Source: Labrenzia sp. DG1229
GTDB taxonomy: Bacteria; Pseudomonadota; Alphaproteobacteria; Rhizobiales; Stappiaceae
Length of the DNA: 52,334 nucleotides
Direction of reading: 5' to 3'
Assembly (NCBI RefSeq): GCF_000521215.1
Contig: NZ_KI928924.1
Span: 4,383 to 56,716 of the forward strand
Shown in pieces: positions 1 to 7,541 of the stretch (the stretch's first letter is position 1; the number at the start of each line of letters is the position of its first letter). The notes beneath the pieces were generated by a model. It ran no database searches. It saw only the letters and a list, made by a program, of their open reading frames with translations, and was not told the origin of the DNA. Made by a program: the position numbers and the translations under genes.

Positions 1-428
1 AGCACAAGCGCAACGCCCAAAGCCGGTTTTCTTGCCGACAAACCGACCCATTCAAGCGGCCTGAACAGCGGCATGACCGCGTCAAGCATATCGTCCAGAC
101 GGGTCGTCACCGAAACCAGATTTGCCGCCAGAACAAGCACAAGCAGGCGCAGGATGACCGCGACGCCGTCCAGGAAGGTTCCGGACACCCAGTGAAGAAG
201 CAGCAAAATGCCAAGAAAATAACTCAACCCGCGCAAAAGCTTCAATTGCGCGACCCCCTGCCTGCCCAGCGAGGCATAACAAACGACCACGAAAGCAAGG
301 CACGCGAGAAAGATCCAGGGCGACTTGACCTGAAACAGTATCAGGCTGGCAATCGCCACGGCCAACAGTTTCAGCCCCGCCGGAATTCGGTGCAACCAGC
401 TGTTTCCCTGGAGATAGATCGAGATCAC
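1..428 (-). CDS. bioN: BioN, transmembrane (T) component of biotin ECF transporter, partial
   Basis: This is the N-terminal part of a small CbiQ/BioN-type membrane protein; the gene runs off the left edge. The frame starts at a GTG whose last two bases overlap the TGA of bioM, so the two are translationally coupled. The start reads MISIYLQGNSWLHRIPAGLK, a typical opening of BioN proteins, followed by hydrophobic segments (AVAIASLILF, IFLACLAFVVVCY, YFLGILLLLHWV, LLVLVLAANLV). In ECF transporters the T component links the ATPases to the substrate-binding S component, here expected to be BioY further downstream outside the window. The C-terminal coupling motifs lie beyond the edge. The family call is good; the biotin substrate is inferred from similarity and from pairing with bioM. 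Confidence 0.82.
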   Translation of the reverse strand, partial: MISIYLQGNSWLHRIPAGLKLLAVAIASLILFQVKSPWIFLACLAFVVVCYASLGRQGVAQLKLLRGLSYFLGILLLLHWVSGTFLDGVAVILRLLVLVLAANLVSVTTRLDDMLDAVMPLFRPLEWVGLSARKPALGVALV

Positions 429-1201
429 AGCGCCGCCAGCTCCAGTTTGACACCCGATCTGCGCGAGACGTCCGCTTCAAATGCCCTCAGGACCTCAAAA
501 GGAGATCCGTCCATTCGCAGCCGGCCTTTTTCGAGCCACAAGATCCGGTCGAAACCCTCGAAATGGCCAAGATCATGGCTCACCATCACGATCTTCTGCG
601 GCAATGACAGGATCTTGTCACGTATCCTGCGGGAGGCAAGGGCATCCAGACTGGTCATCGGTTCATCCAGTACCAGCAAACGCGGTTCCATGACGAGCAC
701 GGACAATATACAGACCAGTTGCTTCTGACCCTCGGACAATTCGGCAATCGGCGACGCCGCCAATGCTTCGCAGTCATGCGCTTGCAGGAACGCCAGAGCG
801 CGTTCACGGCTTTCCCGCTTGTCTGCACCCAACTGGGTCAGGCCGAACGCGATTTCTTCCTCAACCGTGGGGAAAATGGCCTGATGATCAGGGTTCTGGA
901 AAACAAAACCGACGTGACGGGGCAATTCCGGGGCAGCTCTTTCTGCCTCCGCGCCGAACAACCTCAACGATCCATGGTCCGGCAGCCGGAGGCCGTTCAG
1001 CATTCGCACGAACGTGCTCTTGCCGGATCCGTTCAATCCGATCACACCGATCCGGTCTTCCTTCAATGAGAGTGTCAGATCGGACAGGATCCGCCTGTTG
1101 CCGATCTCGAGACCGGCTCTTTCGAAGACAGCAAACGGGTTTGCTTCCGGATCGCAGACCCGGCCCTGTTCCTGTCTTTTCTTTGTGAACCAGAAAGCCA
1201 T
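425..1201 (-). CDS. bioM: BioM, ECF transporter ATP-binding protein (biotin)
   Basis: This 258-residue ABC ATPase of the energy-coupling-factor type powers vitamin (biotin) uptake with BioN. It has a complete nucleotide-binding set: Walker A GLNGSGKS (about residue 55), Q-loop FQNPDHQ, signature LSEGQKQ, Walker B LLVLDEP and H-loop SHD. The FQNPDxQ Q-loop is typical of ECF ATPases. I place the start at the ATG at 1201, preceded by GAGGTG, rather than 16 codons upstream, where there is no good ribosome-binding site. The ORF overlaps bioN. A long nested inverted repeat lies about 40 bases upstream in the leader. Substrate is inferred from the BioMN pairing; a cobalt/nickel-type ECF system is the alternative. 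Confidence 0.85.
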   Translation of the reverse strand: MAFWFTKKRQEQGRVCDPEANPFAVFERAGLEIGNRRILSDLTLSLKEDRIGVIGLNGSGKSTFVRMLNGLRLPDHGSLRLFGAEAERAAPELPRHVGFVFQNPDHQAIFPTVEEEIAFGLTQLGADKRESRERALAFLQAHDCEALAASPIAELSEGQKQLVCILSVLVMEPRLLVLDEPMTSLDALASRRIRDKILSLPQKIVMVSHDLGHFEGFDRILWLEKGRLRMDGSPFEVLRAFEADVSRRSGVKLELAAL

Positions 1202-1242
1202 TTCACCTCGCCAACGGCGCCCGGGAACGCCCGGGTGTTGAT

Positions 1243-1293
1243 CGGTCAACGGCAGCCCGGCGTCCCAGTATCCTGGGGGCTGCTTATTGACCG
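1243..1293 (-). promoter_or_regulatory. Nested three-stem inverted repeat between MocR gene and bioM
   Basis: Three stems nest inside one another: CGGTCAA (1243-1249) with TTGACCG (1287-1293), GCAGCC (1252-1257) with GGCTGC (1278-1283), and CCCAG (1264-1268) with CTGGG (1273-1277). It lies 26 bases after the MocR stop and about 40 bases before the bioM start, both on the minus strand. No T-run follows on either strand, so it is not a classical terminator. It may be a processing or stabilising hairpin or a leader structure for bioMN. Confidence 0.6.
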
Positions 1294-1318
1294 GAAAACC
1301 CGGGATGTCAAAGTGATC

Positions 1319-2728
1319 CTATCCTACAGGGCGGCTCAGTTCCGGCAATTCGGCCAATTGGTCAATGGTCGCCCGAACTTTTTCCAGTGACCGTCGGAAA
1401 CGCTCATCGGACTCTTCGGAGCCGAAAGTGATCCGCAAATAAGGCGCCGGCGCATGATCCCGCAACTGGAAATAACGCGACGAAAGCACTGAAATCCGCT
1501 GGTGACCAAGGGCTGCCTGAACTGCGTCGGCATCGACATGCTCGGGCAGCCGCAACCATCCGAAAACCTTGTTCGTGTCACCCTGAAGATAATAGGGAGA
1601 CAGGATTTGAACCGCTTGGCGGAAGCGGGTTCTGTTGGCGATCCTTTTCAGGCGCAGGGTCTTGAACAGATGTCCTTCACGCACCCAGCCGGCAATCAGC
1701 TCGGCCGTAATCGGTGAAGCCATCCACGTGCTTTCACCGATCTTGTTGCGAATGGAGTTGCCAAACAACTCCGGCACATGCACGAAACCGATGCGGCTGC
1801 CCGGGGAGCAGACCTTGGAGATGCTGGCGATCGATGCGGTGCGTTCGGGTGCAAGCGCACCGAAGGCCGGAAGGGTTTCCGGCAAAAACGGTGTATAGGG
1901 GTCGTCCTCCACGATCTTGAGATCATGCTCGCGCGCAACCCTGACCAGATCCTCCCGCTCTTCGGCCGACATGGTGTGGGTTGTGGGGTTCTGCATATTG
2001 GGCATCAAAAAGACACCCTTGATGCCGTGACTTATGGCGGCCTGTGCAAGGGCGTCCGGGTCCATGGCGCCAAAGCCGCCGTCGGCCCGAACAAGTGCCG
2101 GCACGGAGACCACCTTCAGTCCGATGCTTGCGAGCGACGGAAAGATGGATGGATATGTAAACCGATCGACAGCGATCGCGTCACCGCTGCGGAACAATGC
2201 CTGACAGGTCACCTGAATGCCGTGTTGCGCCCCACAGGTCACGGCAACCCGGTCCGGGTCTGCCTCCAGGCCATAGTCCTTGAAGACAAGAACGCCTGTT
2301 TCCCGATGGGCCTTCAATCCCTCCGACGGGACAAACCCGTTCAACCGGTCGATGCCGACCGTCCTTGCCATGCGCACCAGGCCATCGGACAGGCTGGGAT
2401 TTAGATGCGGGTACGCAAAATTCCGGGCCAGATCACAAACTTCCGGTTCGTCTTCCTTCGGTATGAGCGGTGACACCTTGTGTGTTTCGGGTGCGACATA
2501 GGTTCCCCTGCCGGTTTCGCCCTTGACCAGCCGTCGACGCTCGGCTTCGCCATAGGCACGAGTGATCGTGCCGAGCGTCACCCCAAGCCGGTAGGCAAGC
2601 TCACGCTGGGGCGGCAACCGATCACCCTGGTCCAGCACACCCTCGTTGATATCGGCCTCCAGCGCATTTGCGATCGCGAGATAGATCGGCCCCTGCGCGT
2701 CCTCGATCTTCGGAATCCACATTGTCAT
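1319..2728 (-). CDS. MocR-family (GntR-type) regulator with aminotransferase domain
   Basis: This 469-residue protein has a GntR winged helix at the N-terminus (about residues 12-80; DRLPPQRELAYRLGVTLGTI is the recognition region) joined to a fold-type I aminotransferase domain (about 105-460). The PLP lysine is in SISKVCSPGSRIGF. MocR proteins use PLP, often with an amino compound, to control a nearby gene rather than as an enzyme. The gene is divergent from a LysE-type exporter, with tandem TTGTATCGA repeats in the 97-base spacer, so the exporter is the likely target. Two ATG codons (2728, 2722) could start the protein; the difference is two residues. The specific ligand is not known. Confidence 0.88.
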   Translation of the reverse strand: MTMWIPKIEDAQGPIYLAIANALEADINEGVLDQGDRLPPQRELAYRLGVTLGTITRAYGEAERRRLVKGETGRGTYVAPETHKVSPLIPKEDEPEVCDLARNFAYPHLNPSLSDGLVRMARTVGIDRLNGFVPSEGLKAHRETGVLVFKDYGLEADPDRVAVTCGAQHGIQVTCQALFRSGDAIAVDRFTYPSIFPSLASIGLKVVSVPALVRADGGFGAMDPDALAQAAISHGIKGVFLMPNMQNPTTHTMSAEEREDLVRVAREHDLKIVEDDPYTPFLPETLPAFGALAPERTASIASISKVCSPGSRIGFVHVPELFGNSIRNKIGESTWMASPITAELIAGWVREGHLFKTLRLKRIANRTRFRQAVQILSPYYLQGDTNKVFGWLRLPEHVDADAVQAALGHQRISVLSSRYFQLRDHAPAPYLRITFGSEESDERFRRSLEKVRATIDQLAELPELSRPVG

Positions 2729-2749
2729 AGGAACAATATTTACATTGAC

Positions 2750-2805
2750 GGATACAATATCTCAAGACAATTAATATCTCCGACAATTTGTATCGATTGT
2801 ATCGA
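2750..2805. promoter_or_regulatory. Candidate MocR operator (tandem TTGTATCGA plus inverted half-site)
   Basis: Two head-to-tail copies of TTGTATCGA occupy 2788-2796 and 2797-2805. An inverted half-site, GGATACAAT, lies at 2750-2758. Tandem and inverted half-sites with this layout are usual in operators of MocR regulators, and this spacer separates a mocR-type gene from its divergent neighbour. The copy next to the exporter ends about 20 bases before its ATG, so binding there could repress or activate it. Confidence 0.65.
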
Positions 2806-2825
2806 TTACCCGTTGGAGACATTCG

Positions 2826-3422
2826 ATGGACTTCACCACTTTGTTAGCTTTTGCGGTCTTCGTGATCGTCATGACAGGAACTCCGGGGCCCGGGAACCTG
2901 ACCTTCCTCGCGATCGGCGCCTCGGCTGGATATCGCACGGCCTTTCCGGTGATCATGGCATCGCAGGTCGGGTCCATTGCGCTCAATCTCAGCGTAGCAT
3001 ACGGGCTCGGTCACGTTATGGCAGGCGGCGGGACAATCGTTACGATCTTCAAGGTGCTGAGCATGGCATACATGACCTATCTTGCCTGGCGCATCATCAG
3101 TCTGAGCATAAAACCCAGGGGCGATGTGTCCCTGCCCAGCTTCTGGGAAGGATTGCTGATCCATCCGCTCAGTCCGAAGACATGGGCCATGAGCCTTGTG
3201 GCGTTCTCGACATTTTTTGCCGGCAATACACTAAGTGTTCCTGAAAACGCCCTCATTCTCATGACAGGATTCATGCTGGGAGGTCTGGTCTTCCATTCGC
3301 TCTGGGCTCTCGCAGGTGTCTCCATCCTGGCGTTGATCGGGGACGGGCCTGTCATGCGGGCCGTTACAGTCGCCATGGCAATTGCCATGCTGGCGGCAAC
3401 AGTCTGGGCGCTTATCCTCTGA
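2826..3422 (+). CDS. LysE/RhtB-family amino-acid exporter
   Basis: This 198-residue inner-membrane protein belongs to the LysE/RhtB translocator family, which exports amino acids or related compounds. The family signature TPGPGNLTFL is at residues 19-28, and about six hydrophobic segments follow, with the usual conserved HPLSPKTW element in the middle. Length is normal for the family. The start ATG has GGAGA six bases upstream. It is divergent from the MocR-type regulator, which probably controls it. The exported compound cannot be told from sequence. Confidence 0.88.
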   Translation: MDFTTLLAFAVFVIVMTGTPGPGNLTFLAIGASAGYRTAFPVIMASQVGSIALNLSVAYGLGHVMAGGGTIVTIFKVLSMAYMTYLAWRIISLSIKPRGDVSLPSFWEGLLIHPLSPKTWAMSLVAFSTFFAGNTLSVPENALILMTGFMLGGLVFHSLWALAGVSILALIGDGPVMRAVTVAMAIAMLAATVWALIL

Positions 3423-3455
3423 CCCCGGATCCTTTCCGCACCGAGAGCCGTGAAA

Positions 3456-3743
3456 ATGCCTGTACTCAACTTCTTCTACGCGACGATCAAAGACAACGCG
3501 GCCTTTCAGGACTATGTGCGAAGAGCTACCGAACTCATGCAGAACCACAACATTGAGACCGTGGTGCGGGGCATTTACAGGACCACGCTGCGTGGCAATG
3601 AGAAAGCCCGGCATGTTACCGCCGTATTCCGGTACCCGGACCTGGAAAATGCCCTGCGGTTTTACAACTCAAGTGCCTATCGGGACCTGATTCCATTGCG
3701 CGATGCCGCCTGTGAAATGGAAATCCAGTTTTATGATGAATGA
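3456..3743 (+). CDS. DUF1330-family protein
   Basis: A 95-residue protein with the layout of the DUF1330 (dimeric ferredoxin-like alpha+beta) family: an N-terminal strand (VLNFFYATIKD), a central VVRGIYRTTLRG segment and the RYPDLENALRFYNSSAYRDL motif. Function is unknown for the family. I prefer the ATG at 3456 to the GTG at 3450, because GAGAG then sits at a normal distance. It follows the LysE-family exporter by about 30 bases and may be cotranscribed, so it could also fall under the MocR regulator. Confidence 0.72.
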   Translation: MPVLNFFYATIKDNAAFQDYVRRATELMQNHNIETVVRGIYRTTLRGNEKARHVTAVFRYPDLENALRFYNSSAYRDLIPLRDAACEMEIQFYDE

Positions 3744-3787
3744 ACCGGTCACCTGCGTGGCCGGCAAACGGCTTCGATCACCAGATA

Positions 3788-4027
3788 CTACCGCGACAGG
3801 CGGTCGAGTTCGGTAAGCCAGTGCTGCTCCAGTGATTTGTCACCCCGTGGCGGCACCTCAAAACCGATGTCCCTCATCAACTCAGGCGGCAAATCGGTCA
3901 GATTAACCCGGCGGCGTTTGTTCGTTCGCAGCGAACTCACCAAGACCTGAATAAGCTTAACTAGGGAGAAATTCCTTTCTCTCTTGCGAACGCCAACGTC
4001 TTGTGTGCAACAAATTTGATCTGACAT
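3788..4027 (-). CDS. Small DUF1127-like protein
   Basis: A 79-residue basic protein. Its C-terminal part carries the pattern NLTDLPPELMRDIGF, similar to the DUF1127 motif (L..L....L.DIGL/F) found in many short alphaproteobacterial proteins, some with roles in RNA turnover or phosphate and stress responses. The upstream part has KLIQVLVSSLRTNKRR, an amphipathic basic stretch. The start at 4027 is supported by GGAG eight bases before the ATG; a frame extension upstream to 4099 lacks this and would overlap the start region of the divergent LysR gene. Confidence 0.6.
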   Translation of the reverse strand: MSDQICCTQDVGVRKRERNFSLVKLIQVLVSSLRTNKRRRVNLTDLPPELMRDIGFEVPPRGDKSLEQHWLTELDRLSR

Positions 4028-4101
4028 TGTTGTAACTCCACATGTTTGTGAGTTACATATCGGCTTCCAGAACCCGTCTGACCAACGAAATCTTGTCATC
4101 T

Positions 4102-4124
4102 ATGCATAAGGGAAATTTATGCAT
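4102..4124. promoter_or_regulatory. Perfect 8-bp dyad overlapping the lysR start (LTTR-box-like)
   Basis: ATGCATAA (4102-4109) and TTATGCAT (4117-4124) are perfect inverted arms around a 7-base spacer, GGGAAAT, and contain a T-N11-A pattern. This is the geometry of a LysR-type regulator box. It overlaps the likely ribosome-binding site (AAGGG) and both candidate ATG codons of the downstream lysR gene, and lies about 75-97 bases upstream of the divergent DUF1127-like gene. It could serve autorepression, divergent control, or an mRNA hairpin that hides the start. Confidence 0.6.
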
Positions 4125-5055
4125 GACGATCAACCTCCCTCCTCTTTCCGCGATACGCGCCTTCGAAGCAGCGAGCCGCCACCTGAGTTTCACGAAAGCC
4201 GGGGACGAACTTGGACTGACACAAGCAGCTGTCAGTTACCAGATCAAGCTGCTGGAGGAGAAACTCGGGTTTGCGGTCTTTGAACGGAAAACACGCAAGA
4301 TCGACCTGACACAAAAGGGAGCCCTTCTTGCCGAGGGAGTCGTCGAGGCCTTCTCTCGACTAAGGCAGACTTTCCAGGACGTACAGGATGCGGATGCGAG
4401 CGAACTGGTCGTTTCGAGCAACACGACCTTTGCGGTGAACTGGCTTGCATCCCGCATGTTTTCCTTCCAGATGCAAAATCCCGATATTGCCGTGCGGCTG
4501 GTTTCCTACGGTCCCTGGGAGAAGCCCAAGTTTGACCAGGCGGACGTGACGATTTCCGCATGTTATCCTCCTCCGAAGGGCAATTTGTTCATTCCATTGA
4601 TCGCCGCTGATTTCACGCCACTGGTTGCACCTCAGCTTGCAGAGAGCATAGGAGGCATCAATACCCCCGCGGATTTACTCAAGCTTCCGATCATCGACCC
4701 GGACGACCCCTGGTGGCGCACCTGGTTCAGCGCAGCCGGACTTCCTGATGCCGACCTGACGAAATGGCCAACATCGCGCATGGGCTCCCAGGCACTTGAG
4801 GCCAACAGAGCCATCGCGGGGCAGGGTGTTGCAATTCTAACGCCTTATTTTTGCAGGCAGGCCTTGCAGCAAGGTCAGCTTATTCAGCCTTTTGATCTTG
4901 TATGTGCAGCGAATGACGAATCCTGGGCGCTGAGTTATCCGCCACGGAACAAGAACAGCCGCAAGGTTCGCCTTTTCCAGGACTGGGTCGTTTCGGAACT
5001 CGGCAGGGACGGCCTTCATTGCCCTGAGGCGGTCCTGATCGGCCAGGACGACTAA
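4123..5055 (+). CDS. LysR-family transcriptional regulator (GcvA-like)
   Basis: A 310-residue LysR-type regulator. The N-terminal winged helix (PPLSAIRAFEAASRHLSFTKAG, then QAAVSYQIKLLEEKLG) resembles the GcvA subgroup, followed by a periplasmic-binding-protein-like effector domain (about residues 95-300). I choose the ATG at 4123 because the conserved HTH begins soon after; ATG 4102 and a still earlier codon at 4042 are possible. The start region carries a perfect dyad. The divergent small DUF1127-like gene is the most obvious target; the aminotransferase at 5.6-6.9 kb is another possibility. Effector unknown. Confidence 0.85.
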   Translation: MTINLPPLSAIRAFEAASRHLSFTKAGDELGLTQAAVSYQIKLLEEKLGFAVFERKTRKIDLTQKGALLAEGVVEAFSRLRQTFQDVQDADASELVVSSNTTFAVNWLASRMFSFQMQNPDIAVRLVSYGPWEKPKFDQADVTISACYPPPKGNLFIPLIAADFTPLVAPQLAESIGGINTPADLLKLPIIDPDDPWWRTWFSAAGLPDADLTKWPTSRMGSQALEANRAIAGQGVAILTPYFCRQALQQGQLIQPFDLVCAANDESWALSYPPRNKNSRKVRLFQDWVVSELGRDGLHCPEAVLIGQDD

Positions 5056-5148
5056 CGAGCCCACAACGATATATCATGCGCCGCGCGCTTGAAATTGCTC
5101 ATCCTCGAACGCTCAGGCCGGCATTTTTTGTGCCGACCCGACGCAATC

Positions 5149-5445
5149 CTAGTGATACAAGTGGTGAAAATGTTCCGAACCGCGGTAACTTCCGGAACGG
5201 TATCCTTCGTTGTGTTCCAAGGACCAGTCGTCTTCCAAACCCTGATAGGCAGATCGCTTTTTCGACGACGCTTCAAGTTCGGCTTCTTCATCTCCGTTAC
5301 TTTGCGGCAATCGTTGCTTTGCAACGTCGTACATATTGTTCATCATGGCGACGAAACCTGCCGCGAACCGGTTCAGGACGGTTATTACAATCTGCCCTGA
5401 AGAAGATCTTACGTCGTTTTCTGTTGAATTATCTATCACCATCAT
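5149..5445 (-). CDS. Small acidic orphan protein
   Basis: A small protein of 96-98 residues that I do not recognise. It has a short hydrophobic/amphipathic stretch (IVITVLNRFAAGFVAMMNNMYDVA), an acidic middle (GDEEAELEA) and a polar, Tyr/His-rich C-terminus. An AGGAG sequence (5446-5450) lies directly upstream; its spacing best suits the third in-frame start, a GTG at 5439, while ATG 5445 and ATG 5442 are closer than usual. It fills the space between the LysR gene and the aminotransferase gene. The strong ribosome-binding site is the main reason to call it. Confidence 0.45.
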   Translation of the reverse strand: MMVIDNSTENDVRSSSGQIVITVLNRFAAGFVAMMNNMYDVAKQRLPQSNGDEEAELEASSKKRSAYQGLEDDWSLEHNEGYRSGSYRGSEHFHHLYH

Positions 5446-5564
5446 CTCCTAAGCTTTGTTTTCTCAGAAGTGGTGATCAGTTACGTTTATTCAATTTAAA
5501 TCCGCGTAATGTTAAGTAATATTAAGATTTGGAACACCTGCTGGTAAGAGACAGGGCCAAAGCG

Positions 5565-6881
5565 TCAGAAAACGGACCTGAAGGCACGATCCAGTTTGTC
5601 GACGATTTCCGTGACGTGGCTGTCTTCAATTATGAAGGGCGGCGCCAGCAAAACATGATCGCCACGGACACCATCGACGGTTCCACCCATAGGATAACAG
5701 ATCAGACCTGCCTCGAAGGCTGCCTTCTTCACGGATTTGTTGATCCCTCGCGCGGGGTCGAACGGGGTCTTGGTGCTTCTGTCCTCGACAATTTCAATGC
5801 CGCGGAACAGTCCGCGGCCACGTATGTCGCCAACATGGGGATGCTGCCCGAAGGCATCGTTCAGCGCCTGTTCGATCTTGTCACCCATCGGCGAAACTCT
5901 CTCGACAAGACCTCCGTCGAGTTTCTTGAATACCGTCAAGGCTGCCGCACAGGCCGTCGGATGACCGATATAGGTATGGCCGTGCTGAAAGAACCCGGTC
6001 CCGTCTTCGATCGTCCGGTAAATCTCATTGGTGCACAGCATGGCACCGATAGGCTGGTATCCGGCGCCGAGCCCCTTGGCAATACACAGAATGTCTGGCG
6101 AAATGCCGTCCTGCTCGTGAGCGAACAGCGTTCCGGTACGGCCCATGCCGCACATCACCTCATCGAGAATCAAAAGGACGCCGTAGGTGTCGCAGATTTC
6201 CCGAATGCGCTTGAAGTAACCCTCAACGGGAGGCACCGCTCCTGCCGTCGCGCCGACGACTGGCTCGGCGACAAAGGCCATCACGTTTTCTGGCCCAAGC
6301 CGAAGGATTTCCGTCTCCAGTTCGCCGGCGACCCTCTGGCCATATTCAAAGGCGGTTTCAGCCTCCCGGCGACCGCGATATTCGAAACAGGGCGAGATAT
6401 GGGACGTTTCGATCATCAGCGGCGAAAAGGGTTCACGTCGCCACTGGTTACCACCCGTTGCCAGGGCGCCAAGCGTATTGCCGTGATAGCTCTGTCGCCG
6501 CGCAATAACCCTGTGGCGTGAAGGTTCGCCCTTTTCAAGAAAGTGCTGGCGGGCAAGCTTGAGCGCCGCTTCAACGGCTTCGGACCCTCCCGAAACGAAA
6601 TAGACACGGTCCAGATTTCCCGGAGCCCTTGCCACGAGCAGATCGGCTAGCTCTTCCGCCGGTTCCGTCGTGAAAAACCCGGTATGTGCGAAGGCGATCC
6701 TGTCCACCTGATCCTTGATTGCCTGTGTAACGTCCGGATCGGAGTGCCCCAGGCAGGAGACAGCGGCACCACCTGATCCATCGAAATATTTTTTCCCATT
6801 TTTATCAATGATATAGCACCCATCTCCCGATGCTGCGACGGGTGGATTGGTTTTGGTATGACGAGGGAATACATGCGACAT
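5565..6881 (-). CDS. Class III PLP-dependent aminotransferase
   Basis: A 438-residue class III (omega) aminotransferase, which moves amino groups between an omega-amino compound and an oxo acid. Visible landmarks: SGGSEAVEAALKLAR (PLP phosphate site), the YHGNT motif, ILDEVMCGMGRTG with the aspartate that contacts the PLP ring nitrogen, and the Schiff-base lysine in CIAKGLGAGYQPIGA. Length is normal. The flanking LysR gene may regulate it. The exact substrate cannot be fixed; this subgroup is often annotated as aspartate aminotransferase family or omega-amino acid:pyruvate transaminase. Confidence 0.88.
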   Translation of the reverse strand: MSHVFPRHTKTNPPVAASGDGCYIIDKNGKKYFDGSGGAAVSCLGHSDPDVTQAIKDQVDRIAFAHTGFFTTEPAEELADLLVARAPGNLDRVYFVSGGSEAVEAALKLARQHFLEKGEPSRHRVIARRQSYHGNTLGALATGGNQWRREPFSPLMIETSHISPCFEYRGRREAETAFEYGQRVAGELETEILRLGPENVMAFVAEPVVGATAGAVPPVEGYFKRIREICDTYGVLLILDEVMCGMGRTGTLFAHEQDGISPDILCIAKGLGAGYQPIGAMLCTNEIYRTIEDGTGFFQHGHTYIGHPTACAAALTVFKKLDGGLVERVSPMGDKIEQALNDAFGQHPHVGDIRGRGLFRGIEIVEDRSTKTPFDPARGINKSVKKAAFEAGLICYPMGGTVDGVRGDHVLLAPPFIIEDSHVTEIVDKLDRAFRSVF

Positions 6882-6920
6882 TGCGACTGATCCGGACAGT
6901 GATCGGTAGGCGATCAGGTT

Positions 6921-6971
6921 ATGTTTGTAACATTTGTATCAGATGACAACTCATTCTGAAACATTTGTTTC
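6921..6971. promoter_or_regulatory. Repeated AACATTTGT motifs upstream of aminotransferase gene
   Basis: AACATTTGT occurs at 6929-6937 and again at 6960-6968, 31 bases apart (about three helical turns, same face). The first copy sits in ATGTT-TGT-AACAT and the second in GAAACA-TT-TGTTTC, so each copy is also part of a short dyad. The repeats lie between the aminotransferase gene and the divergent lipoprotein gene and look like a paired binding site. The regulator is unknown. Confidence 0.45.
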
Positions 6972-7069
6972 TTAGTCGCGTTAACCATGTTTTTCATCAC
7001 AATTTTAATCAAATTGCAGGAACGTTCACGTGGGGGACATCGCAACACATTCGACAAGGCCCGCCCGTC

Positions 7070-7486
7070 ATGCGTCAGCGCCTCTTCGCCTGGACTTTCT
7101 TTATCGGATTTACTGTCACTCTTGCCGGCTGCGGTACAGTCGCAGGGGTCACCGGCATGGGATGGGCAACCGCATCTCACAATTCAATCGCGTACGACGA
7201 TTCATCGTGGTGCGTTCCGCGCAAGCTCAAAAAGGTCCTCAACCGGGTCGCAGACCGCTACGGCAAGGTTACCGTTCACTCCACCAAACGCTGGTGGCTG
7301 GAAAACTGGTGGAAGGGCGGTGCACGCAAATCCTATCACCTGAACTGCAAGGCCGTGGACTTTTCAGTCCGCGCCGACCCCTCCTCCGTGATCGCCTACC
7401 TGAAGGCCCAGCCGGAGGTTGGTGGCTACAAACACTACTCTTCCGGCCACTATCACATCGATACCGGTCCGCGCCGAACCTGGTAA
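7070..7486 (+). CDS. Lipoprotein with peptidase M15A-like domain
   Basis: A 138-residue lipoprotein: basic N-terminus, hydrophobic stretch and lipobox LAGC with the lipidated cysteine at residue 21. The C-terminal half has the zinc-peptidase M15A/YcbK-like pattern SYHLNCKAVDFSV (His-x6-Asp) followed by HYHIDTG, i.e. the three metal ligands of LAS-type D-alanyl-D-alanine peptidases. It probably acts on peptidoglycan in the periplasm. The ATG at 7070 is chosen because the signal peptide starts there; the longer upstream frame has no signal logic. It is shorter than most family members. Confidence 0.75.
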   Translation: MRQRLFAWTFFIGFTVTLAGCGTVAGVTGMGWATASHNSIAYDDSSWCVPRKLKKVLNRVADRYGKVTVHSTKRWWLENWWKGGARKSYHLNCKAVDFSVRADPSSVIAYLKAQPEVGGYKHYSSGHYHIDTGPRRTW

Positions 7487-7541
7487 CCCGTCTGAAAATC
7501 CGGGCCAACGATCTGCAATTGCCGTGTGCCCGGAGTTGTGC

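Noticed and set aside
1778..2404. Open frame on the plus strand (208 codons)
   Set aside because: Antisense to the MocR-type regulator; composition is that of a shadow frame.
5529..6521. Long open frame on the plus strand (330 codons)
   Set aside because: It lies wholly antisense to the class III aminotransferase gene, whose product has complete family motifs. The antisense product matches nothing I recognise.
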